64,000 nt of DNA from Utricularia gibba. Taxonomy: Eukaryota > Streptophyta > Magnoliopsida > Lamiales > Lentibulariaceae. Within the stretch, counting starts at the first letter, position 1. Each line of letters begins with the position of its first letter. A program made the translations under genes and the position numbers. The stretch lies in NCBI GenBank assembly GCA_002189035.1, contig NEEC01000013.1, positions 1 through 64,000 on the forward strand, read 5' to 3'. Of this stretch, positions 26,790 to 36,711 are shown piece after piece. Below the pieces are notes generated by a model. It was not told the DNA's origin, made no database searches, and saw only the letters and a program-made list of their open reading frames with translations.

Positions 26790-27300
26790 AGATCAAGTTC
26801 CTCTCCATCAGATTCATCTATTGATGAGTATTCTGCATTCGTGCTTTTCTGCTCTTCTGGGATTTCGAAATTCCCATCTGAATGTTGATCATTGGCCTGA
26901 TGAGATTGTTCATATAGGGGTTCTGAGTTTGATTCTGAATTCTCATTGGATGAGTAATCTTGATTTGTGACCTTCTCCTCCTCTGGAGGTGAGAAATGCT
27001 CATCTGAATGATTATCATTTACTTGATTTGAATCTTCATGGACGAGTTCTGAAGTTTCTTGGTTTGTTGAATTCCAGGAAGAGATGTTTTGAGTCATATG
27101 TGTCCAGAAGTCTTCTTTCACATGAGTGCTATGCCTTCCACGACTTTTATGTGCTTCTGCATCATTTAGAGAAATGCAATCATCAATTAAAGTATACCTT
27201 GCACCTTCATCAAAAGAGACATCATGCCTGAAGAAAAATTTCTTCTGCTTAGGTATATAAACTTTATATCCCTTGGTAGTGCTTGCTGATTTTTCGAGAT
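26790..27300 (-). pseudogene. Ty1/copia fragment: integrase C-terminus and integrase-RT linker
   Basis: Read on the minus strand from about 27300 there is KGYKVYIPKQKKFFF followed by RHDVSFDEGARY, the typical copia segment at the end of the integrase domain (family pattern KGY-x-Y...F-x-SRDVxFDE). It continues into a long acidic, Ser/Asn/Glu-rich linker of the kind that separates copia integrase from reverse transcriptase. The reading frame stays open for more than 150 codons. It is cut at 26789, where it abuts the satellite, before any reverse transcriptase appears; upstream of 27300 no integrase catalytic core is seen. It is therefore a fragment. It could belong to the same element as the minus-strand copia piece at 40584-41342. 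Confidence 0.75.
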
Positions 27301-28219
27301 GTTCTCGTATGTTGCCTTGCCGGCGATCATGATAATAGCATGTGATGCATGAAATCTGATTATGTTGGATTGTTTTGCTGCCCTAGGATGCACGAAATTT
27401 GATTGATGATTGATGCTTTCGAGAATCATATCTTACGTGTATATGTGCAGCATGATGATGGTTTATATGTGAAAGTCGTGGGACATGATGGCCTTTGCAC
27501 GAATTTTGATTATGATGATCATATTGGTGAATTATCAATGCATATGATGTTTGATAATTTATTCATGACCAAGGCATCTAGGGTCAATTAGGATTTTTGA
27601 GCTTTATGTATGAAAATCCAGGGAAATGATGCATTATGAACGAAAGGGCAAGGGTTGTCAGGATTTCTATCTGATAGGATATCGATATCCATAGTGCAAG
27701 TGTTGCCTATTGAAATATCCCCTATCAAATAATTAAGCTTATTCCTTCCACTGACATAAGGAGAACGAGAGTCATTTTTAGTGCATAGAGTTGTTGGCTA
27801 CCGTCAAGCTCTCCACTACACATGACATGTTCGAATTATGGAATTAGATTCACGGTGGGTTTGCTTAACTGATTTTATTAACTTGTTGACTGAAGCCAAG
27901 GTTGGTTAAATTGGAGGAAAGATTGAGGTAAATAGTTTTTACATCTGATGACTCAATGATACAGTGGTTGTATGAGAGATACAATTGGCATGAGATGACT
28001 ACCTATTTCATTCATTAAAACTTGTTGGCTACAGTCAAGGTGGCGATGAATGAATGGGACACTGTCCCACTAAGAAAATGTGATTTTCTCGTTTTGTCAG
28101 TAAGGGGCTGCCATCTCGAAAAACATAGTGGGAGTATATCACATTTAATGAAGACCAGTTAGATGTGATTTAAGGAACACTACATGATGTGTTTGCTTTC
28201 TCTTCTTCAGGTTGAAGAT
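27301..28219 (+). other. Non-coding stretch, probably copia leader and debris
   Basis: I find no gene. The right-hand part directly precedes the copia gag start and is likely its untranslated leader. A short string (TTGTTGGCTAC then GTCAAG) occurs twice, near 27791 and 28023. No LTR end or tRNA-Met primer site is recognisable, so the 5' LTR of the copia element is missing or too diverged to identify. Confidence 0.4.
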
Positions 28220-29434
28220 ATGTCTTCCAGCGTGAATTTGAGATCCATTCTAGAGTCCAACAAGTTGGTTGGCTCGAATTTTATTGATTGGCACTGCAAT
28301 TTGAGAATTGTTCTCAATGCGGAGAAGATTGCTTACATACTTGAGCAAGATGTTCCTGCGCAACCCAGGGCTAATGCAGCTGAAGATGTTCAGCGTGCAT
28401 ATCAGAAGTATCTAGATGATGCTGAGCTTGTCTCCTGTATCATGCTTGCTTCGATGGCCCCTGATCTCCAAAAACATCATGAGGCGATGACTTGCCAACA
28501 GATGATAACACACCTCAAGGATCTGTTTGGTGAGCACTCACGACTTGAAAGGTTCAAGACATCAAAACTGTTGTTCAATTGTCACTTGGCAGAAGGAAGT
28601 TCTGCTGCTGATCATGCGACATTGATGTTGAGTTACATTGAGAAGTTGTTCACTCTTGGTTTTGTGTTGGATAAGGACTTGAGTATTGACTTAGTCCTTA
28701 CCTCACTACCTGATAGCTACTCACAGTTTGTGATGAACTATCCGATGAACAAGATGGATCAAACTGTTCCTGAATTGATTCAGTTACTCAAGTCTGTTGA
28801 GACAACTATCATAAAGGAACAAAAGAATGTCATGCTTGTCTCTTCATGGAAAAAGGTTTCTAAGAAGAAGAGTCAAGACAAGAATCTCAAAGCTAAAAGT
28901 GAGATCAAGAAGAAGAAGCCTGCTGAAAAACCGGCTAAGGGTGAATGCTTTCATTGTGGGAAATCTGGTCATTGGAAGAGAAACTGCAAAGCCTATCTAG
29001 AGTCAATCAAGGGCAAGAAGCAGCATGAGATTTCAGCTTCAGGTATACACATGATTGAGATTAACACTACTATCAAGAATGGTTCTTGGGTGTTAGATTC
29101 GGGTTGTGGCGCTCACATTTGCACTAACATGCAGGACCTAATGAGTAGTAGAATCTTGAAGAAAGGCGATGTTGACCTAAGAGTTGGGAATGGTGCACGA
29201 GTTGCTGCCATGGCAATTGGGACTTGCCACATCGCCCTACCTTCTGGATTATCTCTTGAATTAGATTCTGTTTATTGTGTTCCTTCATTGTCTAAGAACA
29301 TCGTCTCTATTTCTTGTTTGGACAAGATTGGTTTTGAGTTTTCTATAAAGAACAATTGTTGTTCCATACGGCGAGGGAATGTGCATTATGGTACTACTAC
29401 GATAGTAAACGGAATATATGTTTTGGATCAGCAT
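28220..29434 (+). pseudogene. gag-pro: Copia gag and protease
   Basis: The start chosen is the ATG of MSSSVNLRSILES at 28220; upstream in-frame codons look like leader. The N-terminal ~220 residues match the copia capsid type (LVGSNFIDWHCNLRIVL, then a run of helices). A zinc knuckle of the form C-x2-C-x4-H-x4-C lies at 28946-28987 (CFHCGKSGHWKRNC), with a Lys-rich stretch just before it. The protease motif WVLDSGCGAHIC follows near 29088, carrying the catalytic Asp of the D-S/T-G triad. The frame runs to LDQH at 29434, where the solo LTR starts; beyond that the open frame (to 29512) is read from LTR sequence. In an intact element this would be the first third of a Gag-Pol polyprotein acting in a cytoplasmic particle. 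Confidence 0.85.
29430..29434 (+). repeat. Target-site duplication AGCAT (left)
   Basis: AGCAT lies directly before the LTR-X start TGTTGG and again directly after its CCAACA end at 30926-30930, as expected for a 5-bp duplication made by an integrase. Confidence 0.9.
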
Positions 29435-30925
29435 TGTTGGTGTATGTGTTCTAGAGACAATCAACTCATTGGCAAATCTTATCCTTTGATGTTTACCTTG
29501 AATTGTGATTAAGTTTACATCATTGATAAAATCCTCTACTTGATCTATATGCTATAGAAATTATGATGAGATCATAATGTGAGATTCTTCAATCATCTAG
29601 GTTCAAGTTAAAAACTCTCTGGCTAGAGTATTTGTGAAATGAGGATATCACAAATACGGATAAGCTGGCACACATTGAGTTCCCTAAACTGTTTAGGCAA
29701 TGGTTCTCACAATTGATGTAATGAGATTACTAGAACCTATGTGTGGGTGTCGATTAGAGAATCGATTCACTGGATGACTCATCTTCGAGATGCTACTATG
29801 GGAAGGTAACCAAGTGTCAGTAGCATGATCTCGAATATGACAGCCGTGAGCTTAGACTTGAGGTCAACAAAGTTATCTTGATCTTAAACTCACATTTTCG
29901 CTCATTACTAATGGGAGCCTAACCATGGCTTGCCTAATATGGATGAGTAGGGATATGACTCCTTAAGGTTAGAGATAGTTGATTGATCAATAAAGGATTC
30001 ATCACTCATGTTAGTGATGAGATCGTATCTCAAATAATTGGATCAAAGCCTAACAGTAAGTCCTGGGCCCAAGATAATGACACTCGAATTGTTTGAGTAG
30101 GTCATTGAGTGTTAGTGCTTGAATGCAATTATAAGTTCAATACATCAGAAAGACACACACCCATGTTCTGGTACCAAATGAGATATAAGTATGATGAAAG
30201 CTGTTCATTGAATGGTGGCTGGCCATGGAAAGGCTCAATGAGTTCACCTGATTATTCTTACATCTTGGGGATCATGATATGTTGCTAGACATTACTCATG
30301 ATCGATAATGATGGATTTGATTAATTAAGAGTTAATTAATAAATCCATTATTATGACCTTGATTGAAGAAGCCTATAGGGTCACATATAAGTGGAGTCAC
30401 TCAACGATATAAAATAGAATGACACAATTACATGAGATTTAATTGGTAAAGTGGATAAATTAAATTGAGTGTTATTTTGAGATTAATATTGATTAAACTC
30501 AAAATAAAAGATCATATATAGATTAAATTTGGAACATATATATATCTCCACAAGATAAGATCTTTACGGAGATATGATTTGATATGTTACCATATATCTA
30601 TCAAAAGATTTAGATCTTGAGACATGCTCTATGGGTCTTCGTGCTCTCTTAGACTAATCCACAAGGGGCGTTTTTCTCTACTAGCACCTGAGAAATTCGA
30701 CCAGCATTCAAGAGCCTTCAGAAGGTTATCGACGGAGTGTTCCACGTGTGGATACCATAGAGGCCGTCTGCTATTGGCGGTTGGTGAACAATGGAGTCAT
30801 CTGAAAGGTACTTTGAACATCCATGTCTGATGTACACCGTATTCCAAGATCTGCGTTGGGGGTTTCTCAAAATTTTTAAAATTCCGCTGCTTTTGAGACA
30901 TACGATGTCTACGAGAAACCCAACA
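29435..30925 (+). mobile_element. Solo LTR of the LTR-X family (1491 bp)
   Basis: The segment begins TGTTGGTGTATGTG, ends GAAACCCAACA, and is flanked by the 5-bp duplication AGCAT. TGTTGG...CCAACA is a perfect terminal inverted repeat of LTR type. No internal retroelement coding is present, so it is a solo LTR, presumably left by LTR-LTR recombination. It interrupts the copia protease-integrase junction, so it is younger than that element. A small hairpin (AGACAT-ACG-ATGTCT, 30896-30910) lies just inside the right end. Related copies in this window: 39424-40580, 46596-47754 (minus), 54573-56022, 56023-56787 and 59950-60332 (minus). The parent family is not identified; the LTR length would suit an Angela- or SIRE-like copia. 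Confidence 0.9.
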
Positions 30926-30930
30926 AGCAT
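30926..30930 (+). repeat. Target-site duplication AGCAT (right)
   Basis: This is the second copy of the 5-bp duplication. Copia coding resumes directly after it in the frame left at 29434 (GAT TCG GAA ...). Confidence 0.9.
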
Positions 30931-32920
30931 GATTCGGAACAGATTAACATGTGCATTAAAAGGCCAAGGATTGACAATGTCTTGAATTCTTGCCTCTGGC
31001 ATTGTGTTTAGGCAATATAAACAAGAAGCGTATTGAGTACTTATATCGATTGGGATATTTGGACTCAGAAGATTTTGAATCTTATGAAACATGCGAATCT
31101 TGTTTATTGGGCAAAATGACAACACAACCTTTTCTAGGAAAAGCACTAAGAGCTGAAAACTTATTGGATTTAATATATTCTGATGTATGTGGTCCAATGA
31201 GCATCACTGCTAGAGGGGGTTTCTCGTATTTCATCACTTTTATAAATAACCATTCAAGATATGGATGCATTTACTTGATGAAATTAAAATTTGAAGCCTT
31301 TGAAAAGTTCAAAGAGTTTCGGATGGAGGTCGAGAACCAGCTTGAGCGTTCTATCAAGAAACTTCGATCAGATCGTGGTGGGGAATACTTGAGTAATGAA
31401 TTCAAGAATCATCTGAAGGACAATGGTATTGTCTCAGAAAGAACTCCTCCTGATACACCTGAGCACAATGGTGTTTCTAAGAGGAGAAATCGAACTTTGC
31501 TTGACATGGTTCGATCCATGATGAGTTTTGCAGAACGACCAAAGTCCATGTGGGGATATGCTTTAGAGGTAGCGGCTCCTGTTTTGAACAAAGGCCCATC
31601 AAAATCGGTTGAAACCACTCCTTATGAGATTTGGACTGGTAGAAAACCGAGTTTCTCCTACCTCAAAGCTTGGGGATGCCCTGCTTATGTAAGAAGGTTG
31701 AAGTCAGATAAGTTGGAGAATAAATCTGACAAGTGTCTCTTTCTGGGATATCCACAAGAAACCATGGGATACTACTTCTATAATCCTCAAGAGGGAAAGG
31801 TTTTCATCTTGAGGAATGCTGTCTTTTTAGAGAAAGAGTTTCTCCTCAAAGAAGCAAGTGGGAGTCGTTTTGAACTTGAAGAGATGTTTGAGAACGAGCC
31901 AGTGACACCTATAGAGATGCCAGTGGGTAACTCAAAAGGTAATCTAGGCTCACCATCTCGAAATTGTGTCCCAGAAGCTTGTAATGTACCAGTGAGCAAT
32001 CAACTTGAGCAATCTTACTTGCCAAATGTACCAAGCACGTTTTTTGTCAGAAGATCAGTCCGACAACGTAACCCTATTGTGAGATATTGTTTCATTGTTG
32101 ATGCCGAAGGCATGGGAGACCTCATATTAGATGAGGAACCTTGGACTTATGACGAAGCAATCAATAGTGCTGAGTCAAGTAAATGGCTTGTTGCCATGGG
32201 AGCATAAATGAATTCCATGTATGAGAACAATGTATGGACATTGTTCAATGCTTCAGAGGGAGTAAATCCTATTGGATGCAAATAGGTATTCAAAAGGAAA
32301 ACTGACATGGATGGAAATATATCTACCTATAAGGCACGACTTGTGGCAAAAGGGTATCGTCAAAAACAAGGTGTTGATTATGACGAAACCTTCTCGCCTA
32401 TTGCTATGCTGAAGTCCATTCGAATTTTACTTGCCATTGCTGCTCATTTTGATTATGAGATATGGCAGATGGATGTGAAAACAGCCTTCCTAAATGGAAA
32501 TTTGGCTGAGGAAGTGTACATGACACAACCTGAAGGTTTCACGCAAGATCCTAGTAAAGTGTGTAAATTGAACAAATCCATCTATGGGCTAAAGCAAGCT
32601 TCAAGAAGTTGGAACATCAAATTTGATGAGACAATCAAAGAGTTTGGTTTCTCTCAAAATGAAGATGAACCTTGTGTATACAAGAAGGTAGATGGCTTGG
32701 CAATCGTATTTCTCATACTATATGTGGATGACATATTAGTAATGGGAAATGATGTTGCAACAATGCAATCAGTAAAAATCTGGTTATCCAAGAGCTTTTC
32801 AATGAAAGATCTTGGAGATGCGGCTTATATATTGGGCATAAAGATCTATAGAGATAGATCAAAGAGACTGATTGGACTATCACAATCGACCTACATCGAT
32901 AAAGTGTTAAAGAGGTTTAA
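30931..32920 (+). pseudogene. pol: Copia integrase and first part of reverse transcriptase
   Basis: Coding resumes in phase after the solo LTR. A single-base loss near 31005 (expected LWHC...LG; the frame changes within TGTGTTTAGGC) moves integrase to another frame. The zinc-binding region follows (CESCLLGKM), then the core: catalytic Asp at 31182 (SDVCGPM) and second Asp at 31371 (RSDRGGEY). The third acidic position, 35 residues on, is Lys (GVSKRRNRT; codon AAG at 31479) instead of Glu. The integrase C-terminus (GYYFYNPQEGKVFI) and linker follow. A stop (TAA, 32205) replaces Glu and another (TAG, 32283) replaces Trp at the start of reverse transcriptase. RT motifs AFLNGNL and YVDDILVM (32721-32744) are intact. 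The frame is broken at 32920 by the gypsy insertion; the rest is at 39062. Confidence 0.88.
32916..32920 (+). repeat. Target-site duplication TTTAA (left) of gypsy element 1
   Basis: TTTAA precedes the LTR start TGATGAGCCC and recurs at 39057-39061 right after the 3' LTR end CACATCA. Removing the element and one copy restores the copia reading (KRFN then MADS). Confidence 0.93.
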
Positions 32921-33210
32921 TGATGAGCCCCAGGAAGATAATGAAGTGTATTTGAAGAATGATGAGGAGTTTGTTCAAGTGAACAAATTAGAAAGAAAGA
33001 TGATTCCACCAGGACCAATGACTAGGAGCAAGACAAAGATGGTTGAAGATACACTTAAGGGTCTACTCAATACCATTGGAATCAAACATGGGCTTGAAAA
33101 CATCCCATCAAAAGAGCTCAACTACTTGAAGATGAACTTAACTTAGAGCATTGGGCTTGTTAGACTTTTCTATTTCATTTAGTTTGGACTATGTAATGTT
33201 AGAGCCCAAT

Positions 33211-33232
33211 TCTAGAGTATAAATACTCTAGA
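33211..33232 (+). promoter_or_regulatory. TATA box inside a 22-bp palindrome (LTR promoter)
   Basis: TATAAATA (33218-33225) sits at the centre of two 10-bp arms, TCTAGAGTAT and ATACTCTAGA, separated by AA. The same arrangement is at 38743-38764 in the 3' LTR, 49705-49726 and about 43373-43393 in gypsy element 2 (one arm slightly decayed), and begins at 63986 in the LTR cut by the window end. Its position roughly mid-LTR suits the U3/R boundary. Confidence 0.8.
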
Positions 33233-33494
33233 GATGTACTAATTCAGGATCTTTGGTCATTTTATGTATCTTGTGAGGATTCCCCTCTCCTTTGAGTGCT
33301 TGAACACTCTTAACTTATCAAGCTTTGAGCTTGTGGCGTTCTAGGATTATCACTTCCAATCAATCTCTCTTTTCTGAAGTGTGGCTCCTAATTTTCTTTG
33401 TTTCGAAGTCTGGTTGCAAGAGATTTATTCTCTTGAGGGTAGACTTGGGTGGGTTCTCTTCAAAGCTTCAAAATCACCTCTTTTTCGTGGGTTG

Positions 33495-33512
33495 CTAATC
33501 TCTATAGATTAG
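33495..33512 (+). other. U5-end hairpin next to the primer-binding site
   Basis: CTAATCT and AGATTAG form a 7-bp stem with loop CTAT, 12 bases before the LTR end. It is also at 39027-39044 and, minus strand, at 49480-49497. In the diverged gypsy element 3 the corresponding stem is CCAATCA/TGATTGG (51099-51117), with paired changes that keep pairing. Confidence 0.7.
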
Positions 33513-33527
33513 AGGGTCACATCATTT

Positions 33528-33539
33528 TGGTATCAGAGC
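33528..33539 (+). other. Primer-binding site, initiator-Met tRNA type
   Basis: TGGTATCAGAGC lies three bases after the LTR end. It is complementary to the 3' end of plant initiator tRNA-Met, where minus-strand DNA synthesis would begin. Confidence 0.93.
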
Positions 33540-34356
33540 TTTGGGTTCCTTATCCTTATTATTATCCAGTTCTTGTTTGAGTTATTCCATTCCTGCCTAT
33601 TCAAAAAAAAAAAAAAAAAAAAAATCGTTCAAGCCAAGTCCTTATTACTTTTGGCTTTAGTACAAAAAAAAAGGGGGTTCACAGGAAGTTGATTGAAGAA
33701 GAGCTCGAAATTGAGTGTCAATTGAATAGCAAGAACACATTGAATATCATTTTCAAGTGTGCAAGAGGATAAGGAGTGTGAAGGTGAACATCCATTACCC
33801 ATCACTATCATCCATTATTATGTATGTTTAAATTGTGGCCCACCTCTCTACTTTTCCCATTCCACCAAGCAACCACTTTATTGTTGTTTTACTTATCTTC
33901 AATTCCCATCCCCTGTCATTCACGTGTCCCCACCTTTCCATTTGACTATTCTCTTTGTTGATTGCCCATTCCTGTATTTCTATAGTTTAGCAAGCAACAC
34001 ATTTCGTGTGTAGTGCTCTATTCTCTGATTTCATCTGTTCTTACGTTGTTGTCCATCCTTCCTATTTATCTATTCCAACAAGCAACCAATTTAATTTAAA
34101 CACTTCCCTTTGTCTCCATCTTGAGACTATTAATACTGCCACCCTCACCTAACTCCATCATTACACTATAATCAATACCAATCTGGAAGTGATTAATTCG
34201 TTAGATGCCATGAGAACAAGCATGATGACATTAAAGAGTGCATCAAGGACTTGAAGCTTGAGTATTGAGTGGTAAATCTTGTGTGTGTTTCTTTGTTCTT
34301 TTTAGTTTAGTCTCTTTTCTTCCTTGCTGCTCGTTTTCTTTTGTCCAGTATTTAGG
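33540..34356 (+). other. Untranslated leader of gypsy element 1
   Basis: No gene is seen. It holds a run of 22 A (33603-33624), a second A-rich tract near 33662, and pyrimidine-rich text up to the gag start. The diverged minus-strand counterpart at 48647-49453 is alignable, including the sentence-like pyrimidine blocks near 33840-34130. Confidence 0.75.
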
Positions 34357-36711
34357 ATGTCAAATTCCAGAAGTGAGCATGAAAAGGATGACTCACCGGA
34401 TGGGAGGTTCACTTTGAAAGCTATGCAACAGGAGTTCACTAGATTGCATCGCATTCTGGAAAACATAAATGTCAGGCTTGATGAACACGAAAATTCTTTG
34501 CAAAATGTTGCAAGAGCACGAAGACAAGATAATTATGCTGCTGGAAGGGGTCGAGGTAGTCAATTGCATCAACGCATCAACACTGAATATGACTTAAGTG
34601 ATCAACGAAGTGCAAGGACTGTTGGAAGAAGAGATCGAACCCTGAATACTGATGAAGAAGATGACTACATTGAACATAGTGAAAATGATTTTGTGCATGG
34701 GGATACAAGAAGATTTCGAGATCAGGGAGGTAGAAGAGACGGAGGAAGAATTGGAAAGGATGTTAACAACATCAAGATGAAGATACCTCAATTTCAAGGA
34801 AAGAATGATCCAAATGCATATCTCCAATGGGAAACAAGAGTAGAACATGTCTTTGATTGCAACACCTTCTCTGACGAAAAGAAAATCAGATTGGCCTCCA
34901 TGGAATTTAGTGAGTATGCTATCATTTGGTGGGATCAATTGGTGGCTAAAAGAAGGATTGACTCTGAAGAACCAATTCACACTTGGGTTGAGATGAAAAG
35001 AGTTATGAGGAGGCGGTTTGTTCCAAACCATTACCAAAGAGATGTTTATCAACGTTTGCAAAATCTCAAGCAGGGCTCAAGGCCAGTGGAGGAATATTGG
35101 CAGGAAATGGAGATTTTAATGATTAGAGCTCATGTTCAGGAAGATAGAGAAGCAACTATGGCTAGGTTTCTTCATGGGATGAATAAGGAGATTGCAAATA
35201 TTGTGGAGCTTCATCACTACATTGAGATGGAGGACATGATTCATATGGCCACAAAGGTTGAGAAACAACTATCTAGCAAGAGTTTCGCAAGAGATTTCAA
35301 CAAGAGGACTTCTGGTTCGAAATTTGGGGGCACCAATGAGATGATGGAGAGAAATAAAGGGAAGTCATCCATGGAACACTTCAAATTCGACATCCAATCA
35401 AGTTCCAAGCAAGGGGAGCAAACAACACCTCCAAAGGGAACTACCAGAAACATAAAATGTTTCAAATGCTTGGGACTTGGACATATTGCTTCTGAATGCC
35501 CAAATAAACGAGCAATGGTGATTAGGGGCAATGGCGAAGTTGTTAGTGAAGATGATGATGATCTAGTGGAGACAGAAGCTGAAGTGAGTGATGAGGATGA
35601 ATTGCCTGTTTCTGGAGAAGTATTAGTCACTCGAAGGACGCTTAACATTGGGGTGAAGGATAATGATGAGCAAAGGGAGAACTTGTTTCAAACCCGATGC
35701 TTTGTTAATAGGAAAGTTTGCAGCCTGATTATTGATGGAGGTAGTTGCACCAATGTTGCTAGCAACATCTTGGTGGAGAAATTGGGACTACCCACCGTGA
35801 GGCATCCTAAGCCTTACAATCTGCAGTGGTTCAATGAAGGAAGTGAGGTATATGAAGATGTTTTTCCAGAAGAACTTCAAGGCTTACCTCCCCTTAGAGG
35901 GATTGAGCATCAAATTGACCTTGTCCCTGGAGCACAACTCCCAAACCGACCAGCATACCGAGCCAATCCAGAGGAGACCAAGGAAATACAAAAACAAGTT
36001 GAGGAATTGGTGTCTAAAGGATTTGTGCGTGAGAGCATGAGTCCTTGCTCGGTGCCGGTGTTATTGGTTCCAAAGTCTGATGGAACTTGGCGGATGTGCA
36101 CTGATTGTCGCGCCATCAACAACATCACAATCAAGTATAGACATCCTATCCCTAGACTTGAAGATATGCTTGATGAGTTGCATGGTGCTTGTGTTTTTAG
36201 TAAGATTGATTTGAGAAGTGGATATCATCAGATTAGAATGAAGGAAGGTGATGAGTGGAAAACTGCTTTTAAAACTAAGTTTGGTTTGTATGAGTGGGTT
36301 GTTATGCCTTTTGGGTTAACCAATGCTCCTAGCACCTTTATGAGATTGATGAATCACGTTCTTAGGCCTTTTATAGGTAGATTTGTTGTTGTTTATTTTG
36401 ATGATATTCTGATCTATAGTAAAAGTATTGAGGAACATGTAGGGCATTTGAAAGATGTGTTAGATACTCTTAGAAAAGAGAAGTTGTTTGCTAATATCAA
36501 AAAGTGTGTCTTTTGCACAAATAGTGTCTCTTTTCTTGGATATGTTGTAAGTGATGCAGGAGTAGCTGTGGATGAAGAGAAAGTAAGAGCAATCAAAGAA
36601 TGGCCAACACCTACATCAGTGGGTGAAGTTAGGAGTTTTCATGGTTTAGCAAGTTTCTATAGACGGTTTGTTAGGGACTTCAGTTCTATAGCAGCACCCT
36701 CACCCAGTTGA
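34357..36711 (+). CDS. gag-pol: Gag, shortened protease and reverse transcriptase of gypsy element 1
   Basis: The start is the first ATG ([12 protein letters not shown]) at 34357; the open frame extends 11 codons further upstream without an ATG. There are 784 residues. Gag: coiled-coil-like N-terminus, then the capsid segment ([30 protein letters not shown]), and a zinc knuckle [14 protein letters not shown] at residues 368-381. Protease: [12 protein letters not shown] around residue 460, with DGG in place of the commoner D-S/T-G. At about residue 497 the protease is joined in frame to [11 protein letters not shown], so most of protease and the linker is missing. Reverse transcriptase then follows complete to YFDD (residues 680-683) and the thumb. 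A single-base loss near 36703 ends the frame at 36711 (family wording PLTQLIK becomes PSPS-stop). Confidence 0.93.
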   Translation: MSNSRSEHEKDDSPDGRFTLKAMQQEFTRLHRILENINVRLDEHENSLQNVARARRQDNYAAGRGRGSQLHQRINTEYDLSDQRSARTVGRRDRTLNTDEEDDYIEHSENDFVHGDTRRFRDQGGRRDGGRIGKDVNNIKMKIPQFQGKNDPNAYLQWETRVEHVFDCNTFSDEKKIRLASMEFSEYAIIWWDQLVAKRRIDSEEPIHTWVEMKRVMRRRFVPNHYQRDVYQRLQNLKQGSRPVEEYWQEMEILMIRAHVQEDREATMARFLHGMNKEIANIVELHHYIEMEDMIHMATKVEKQLSSKSFARDFNKRTSGSKFGGTNEMMERNKGKSSMEHFKFDIQSSSKQGEQTTPPKGTTRNIKCFKCLGLGHIASECPNKRAMVIRGNGEVVSEDDDDLVETEAEVSDEDELPVSGEVLVTRRTLNIGVKDNDEQRENLFQTRCFVNRKVCSLIIDGGSCTNVASNILVEKLGLPTVRHPKPYNLQWFNEGSEVYEDVFPEELQGLPPLRGIEHQIDLVPGAQLPNRPAYRANPEETKEIQKQVEELVSKGFVRESMSPCSVPVLLVPKSDGTWRMCTDCRAINNITIKYRHPIPRLEDMLDELHGACVFSKIDLRSGYHQIRMKEGDEWKTAFKTKFGLYEWVVMPFGLTNAPSTFMRLMNHVLRPFIGRFVVVYFDDILIYSKSIEEHVGHLKDVLDTLRKEKLFANIKKCVFCTNSVSFLGYVVSDAGVAVDEEKVRAIKEWPTPTSVGEVRSFHGLASFYRRFVRDFSSIAAPSPS

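Larger units (their letters stand above)
32921..33524 (+). repeat. 5' LTR of gypsy element 1 (604 bp)
   Basis: It starts TGATGAGCCCC and ends GGGTCACATCA. Four substitutions separate it from the 3' LTR: near 32991, 33098, 33135 and 33463. The first ~226 bases are also readable as the C-terminal codons of pol (their role in the 3' LTR). A TATA box and a U5-end hairpin are present. The transcript presumably starts shortly after the TATA box. Confidence 0.95.

Noticed and set aside
28184-29512. Extending copia gag-protease to the end of its open frame
   Set aside because: Codons after 29434 come from the inserted LTR-X, as shown by its TGTTGG start and the AGCAT duplication.
30718-31197. 159-codon minus-strand frame across the LTR-X right end
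   Set aside because: It is antisense to LTR-X and copia integrase coding and matches no family; a shadow frame.
32307-33146. A 279-codon frame that looks like one protein
   Set aside because: It is a chimera: copia reverse transcriptase up to 32920, then translated gypsy LTR. It arises from the insertion and is not a gene.
33629-34013. Short frames in the gypsy leaders (33629-34013, 48851-49395, 51437-51706)
   Set aside because: They lie in untranslated leader between primer site and gag, are not shared in frame between elements, and have pyrimidine-rich composition.
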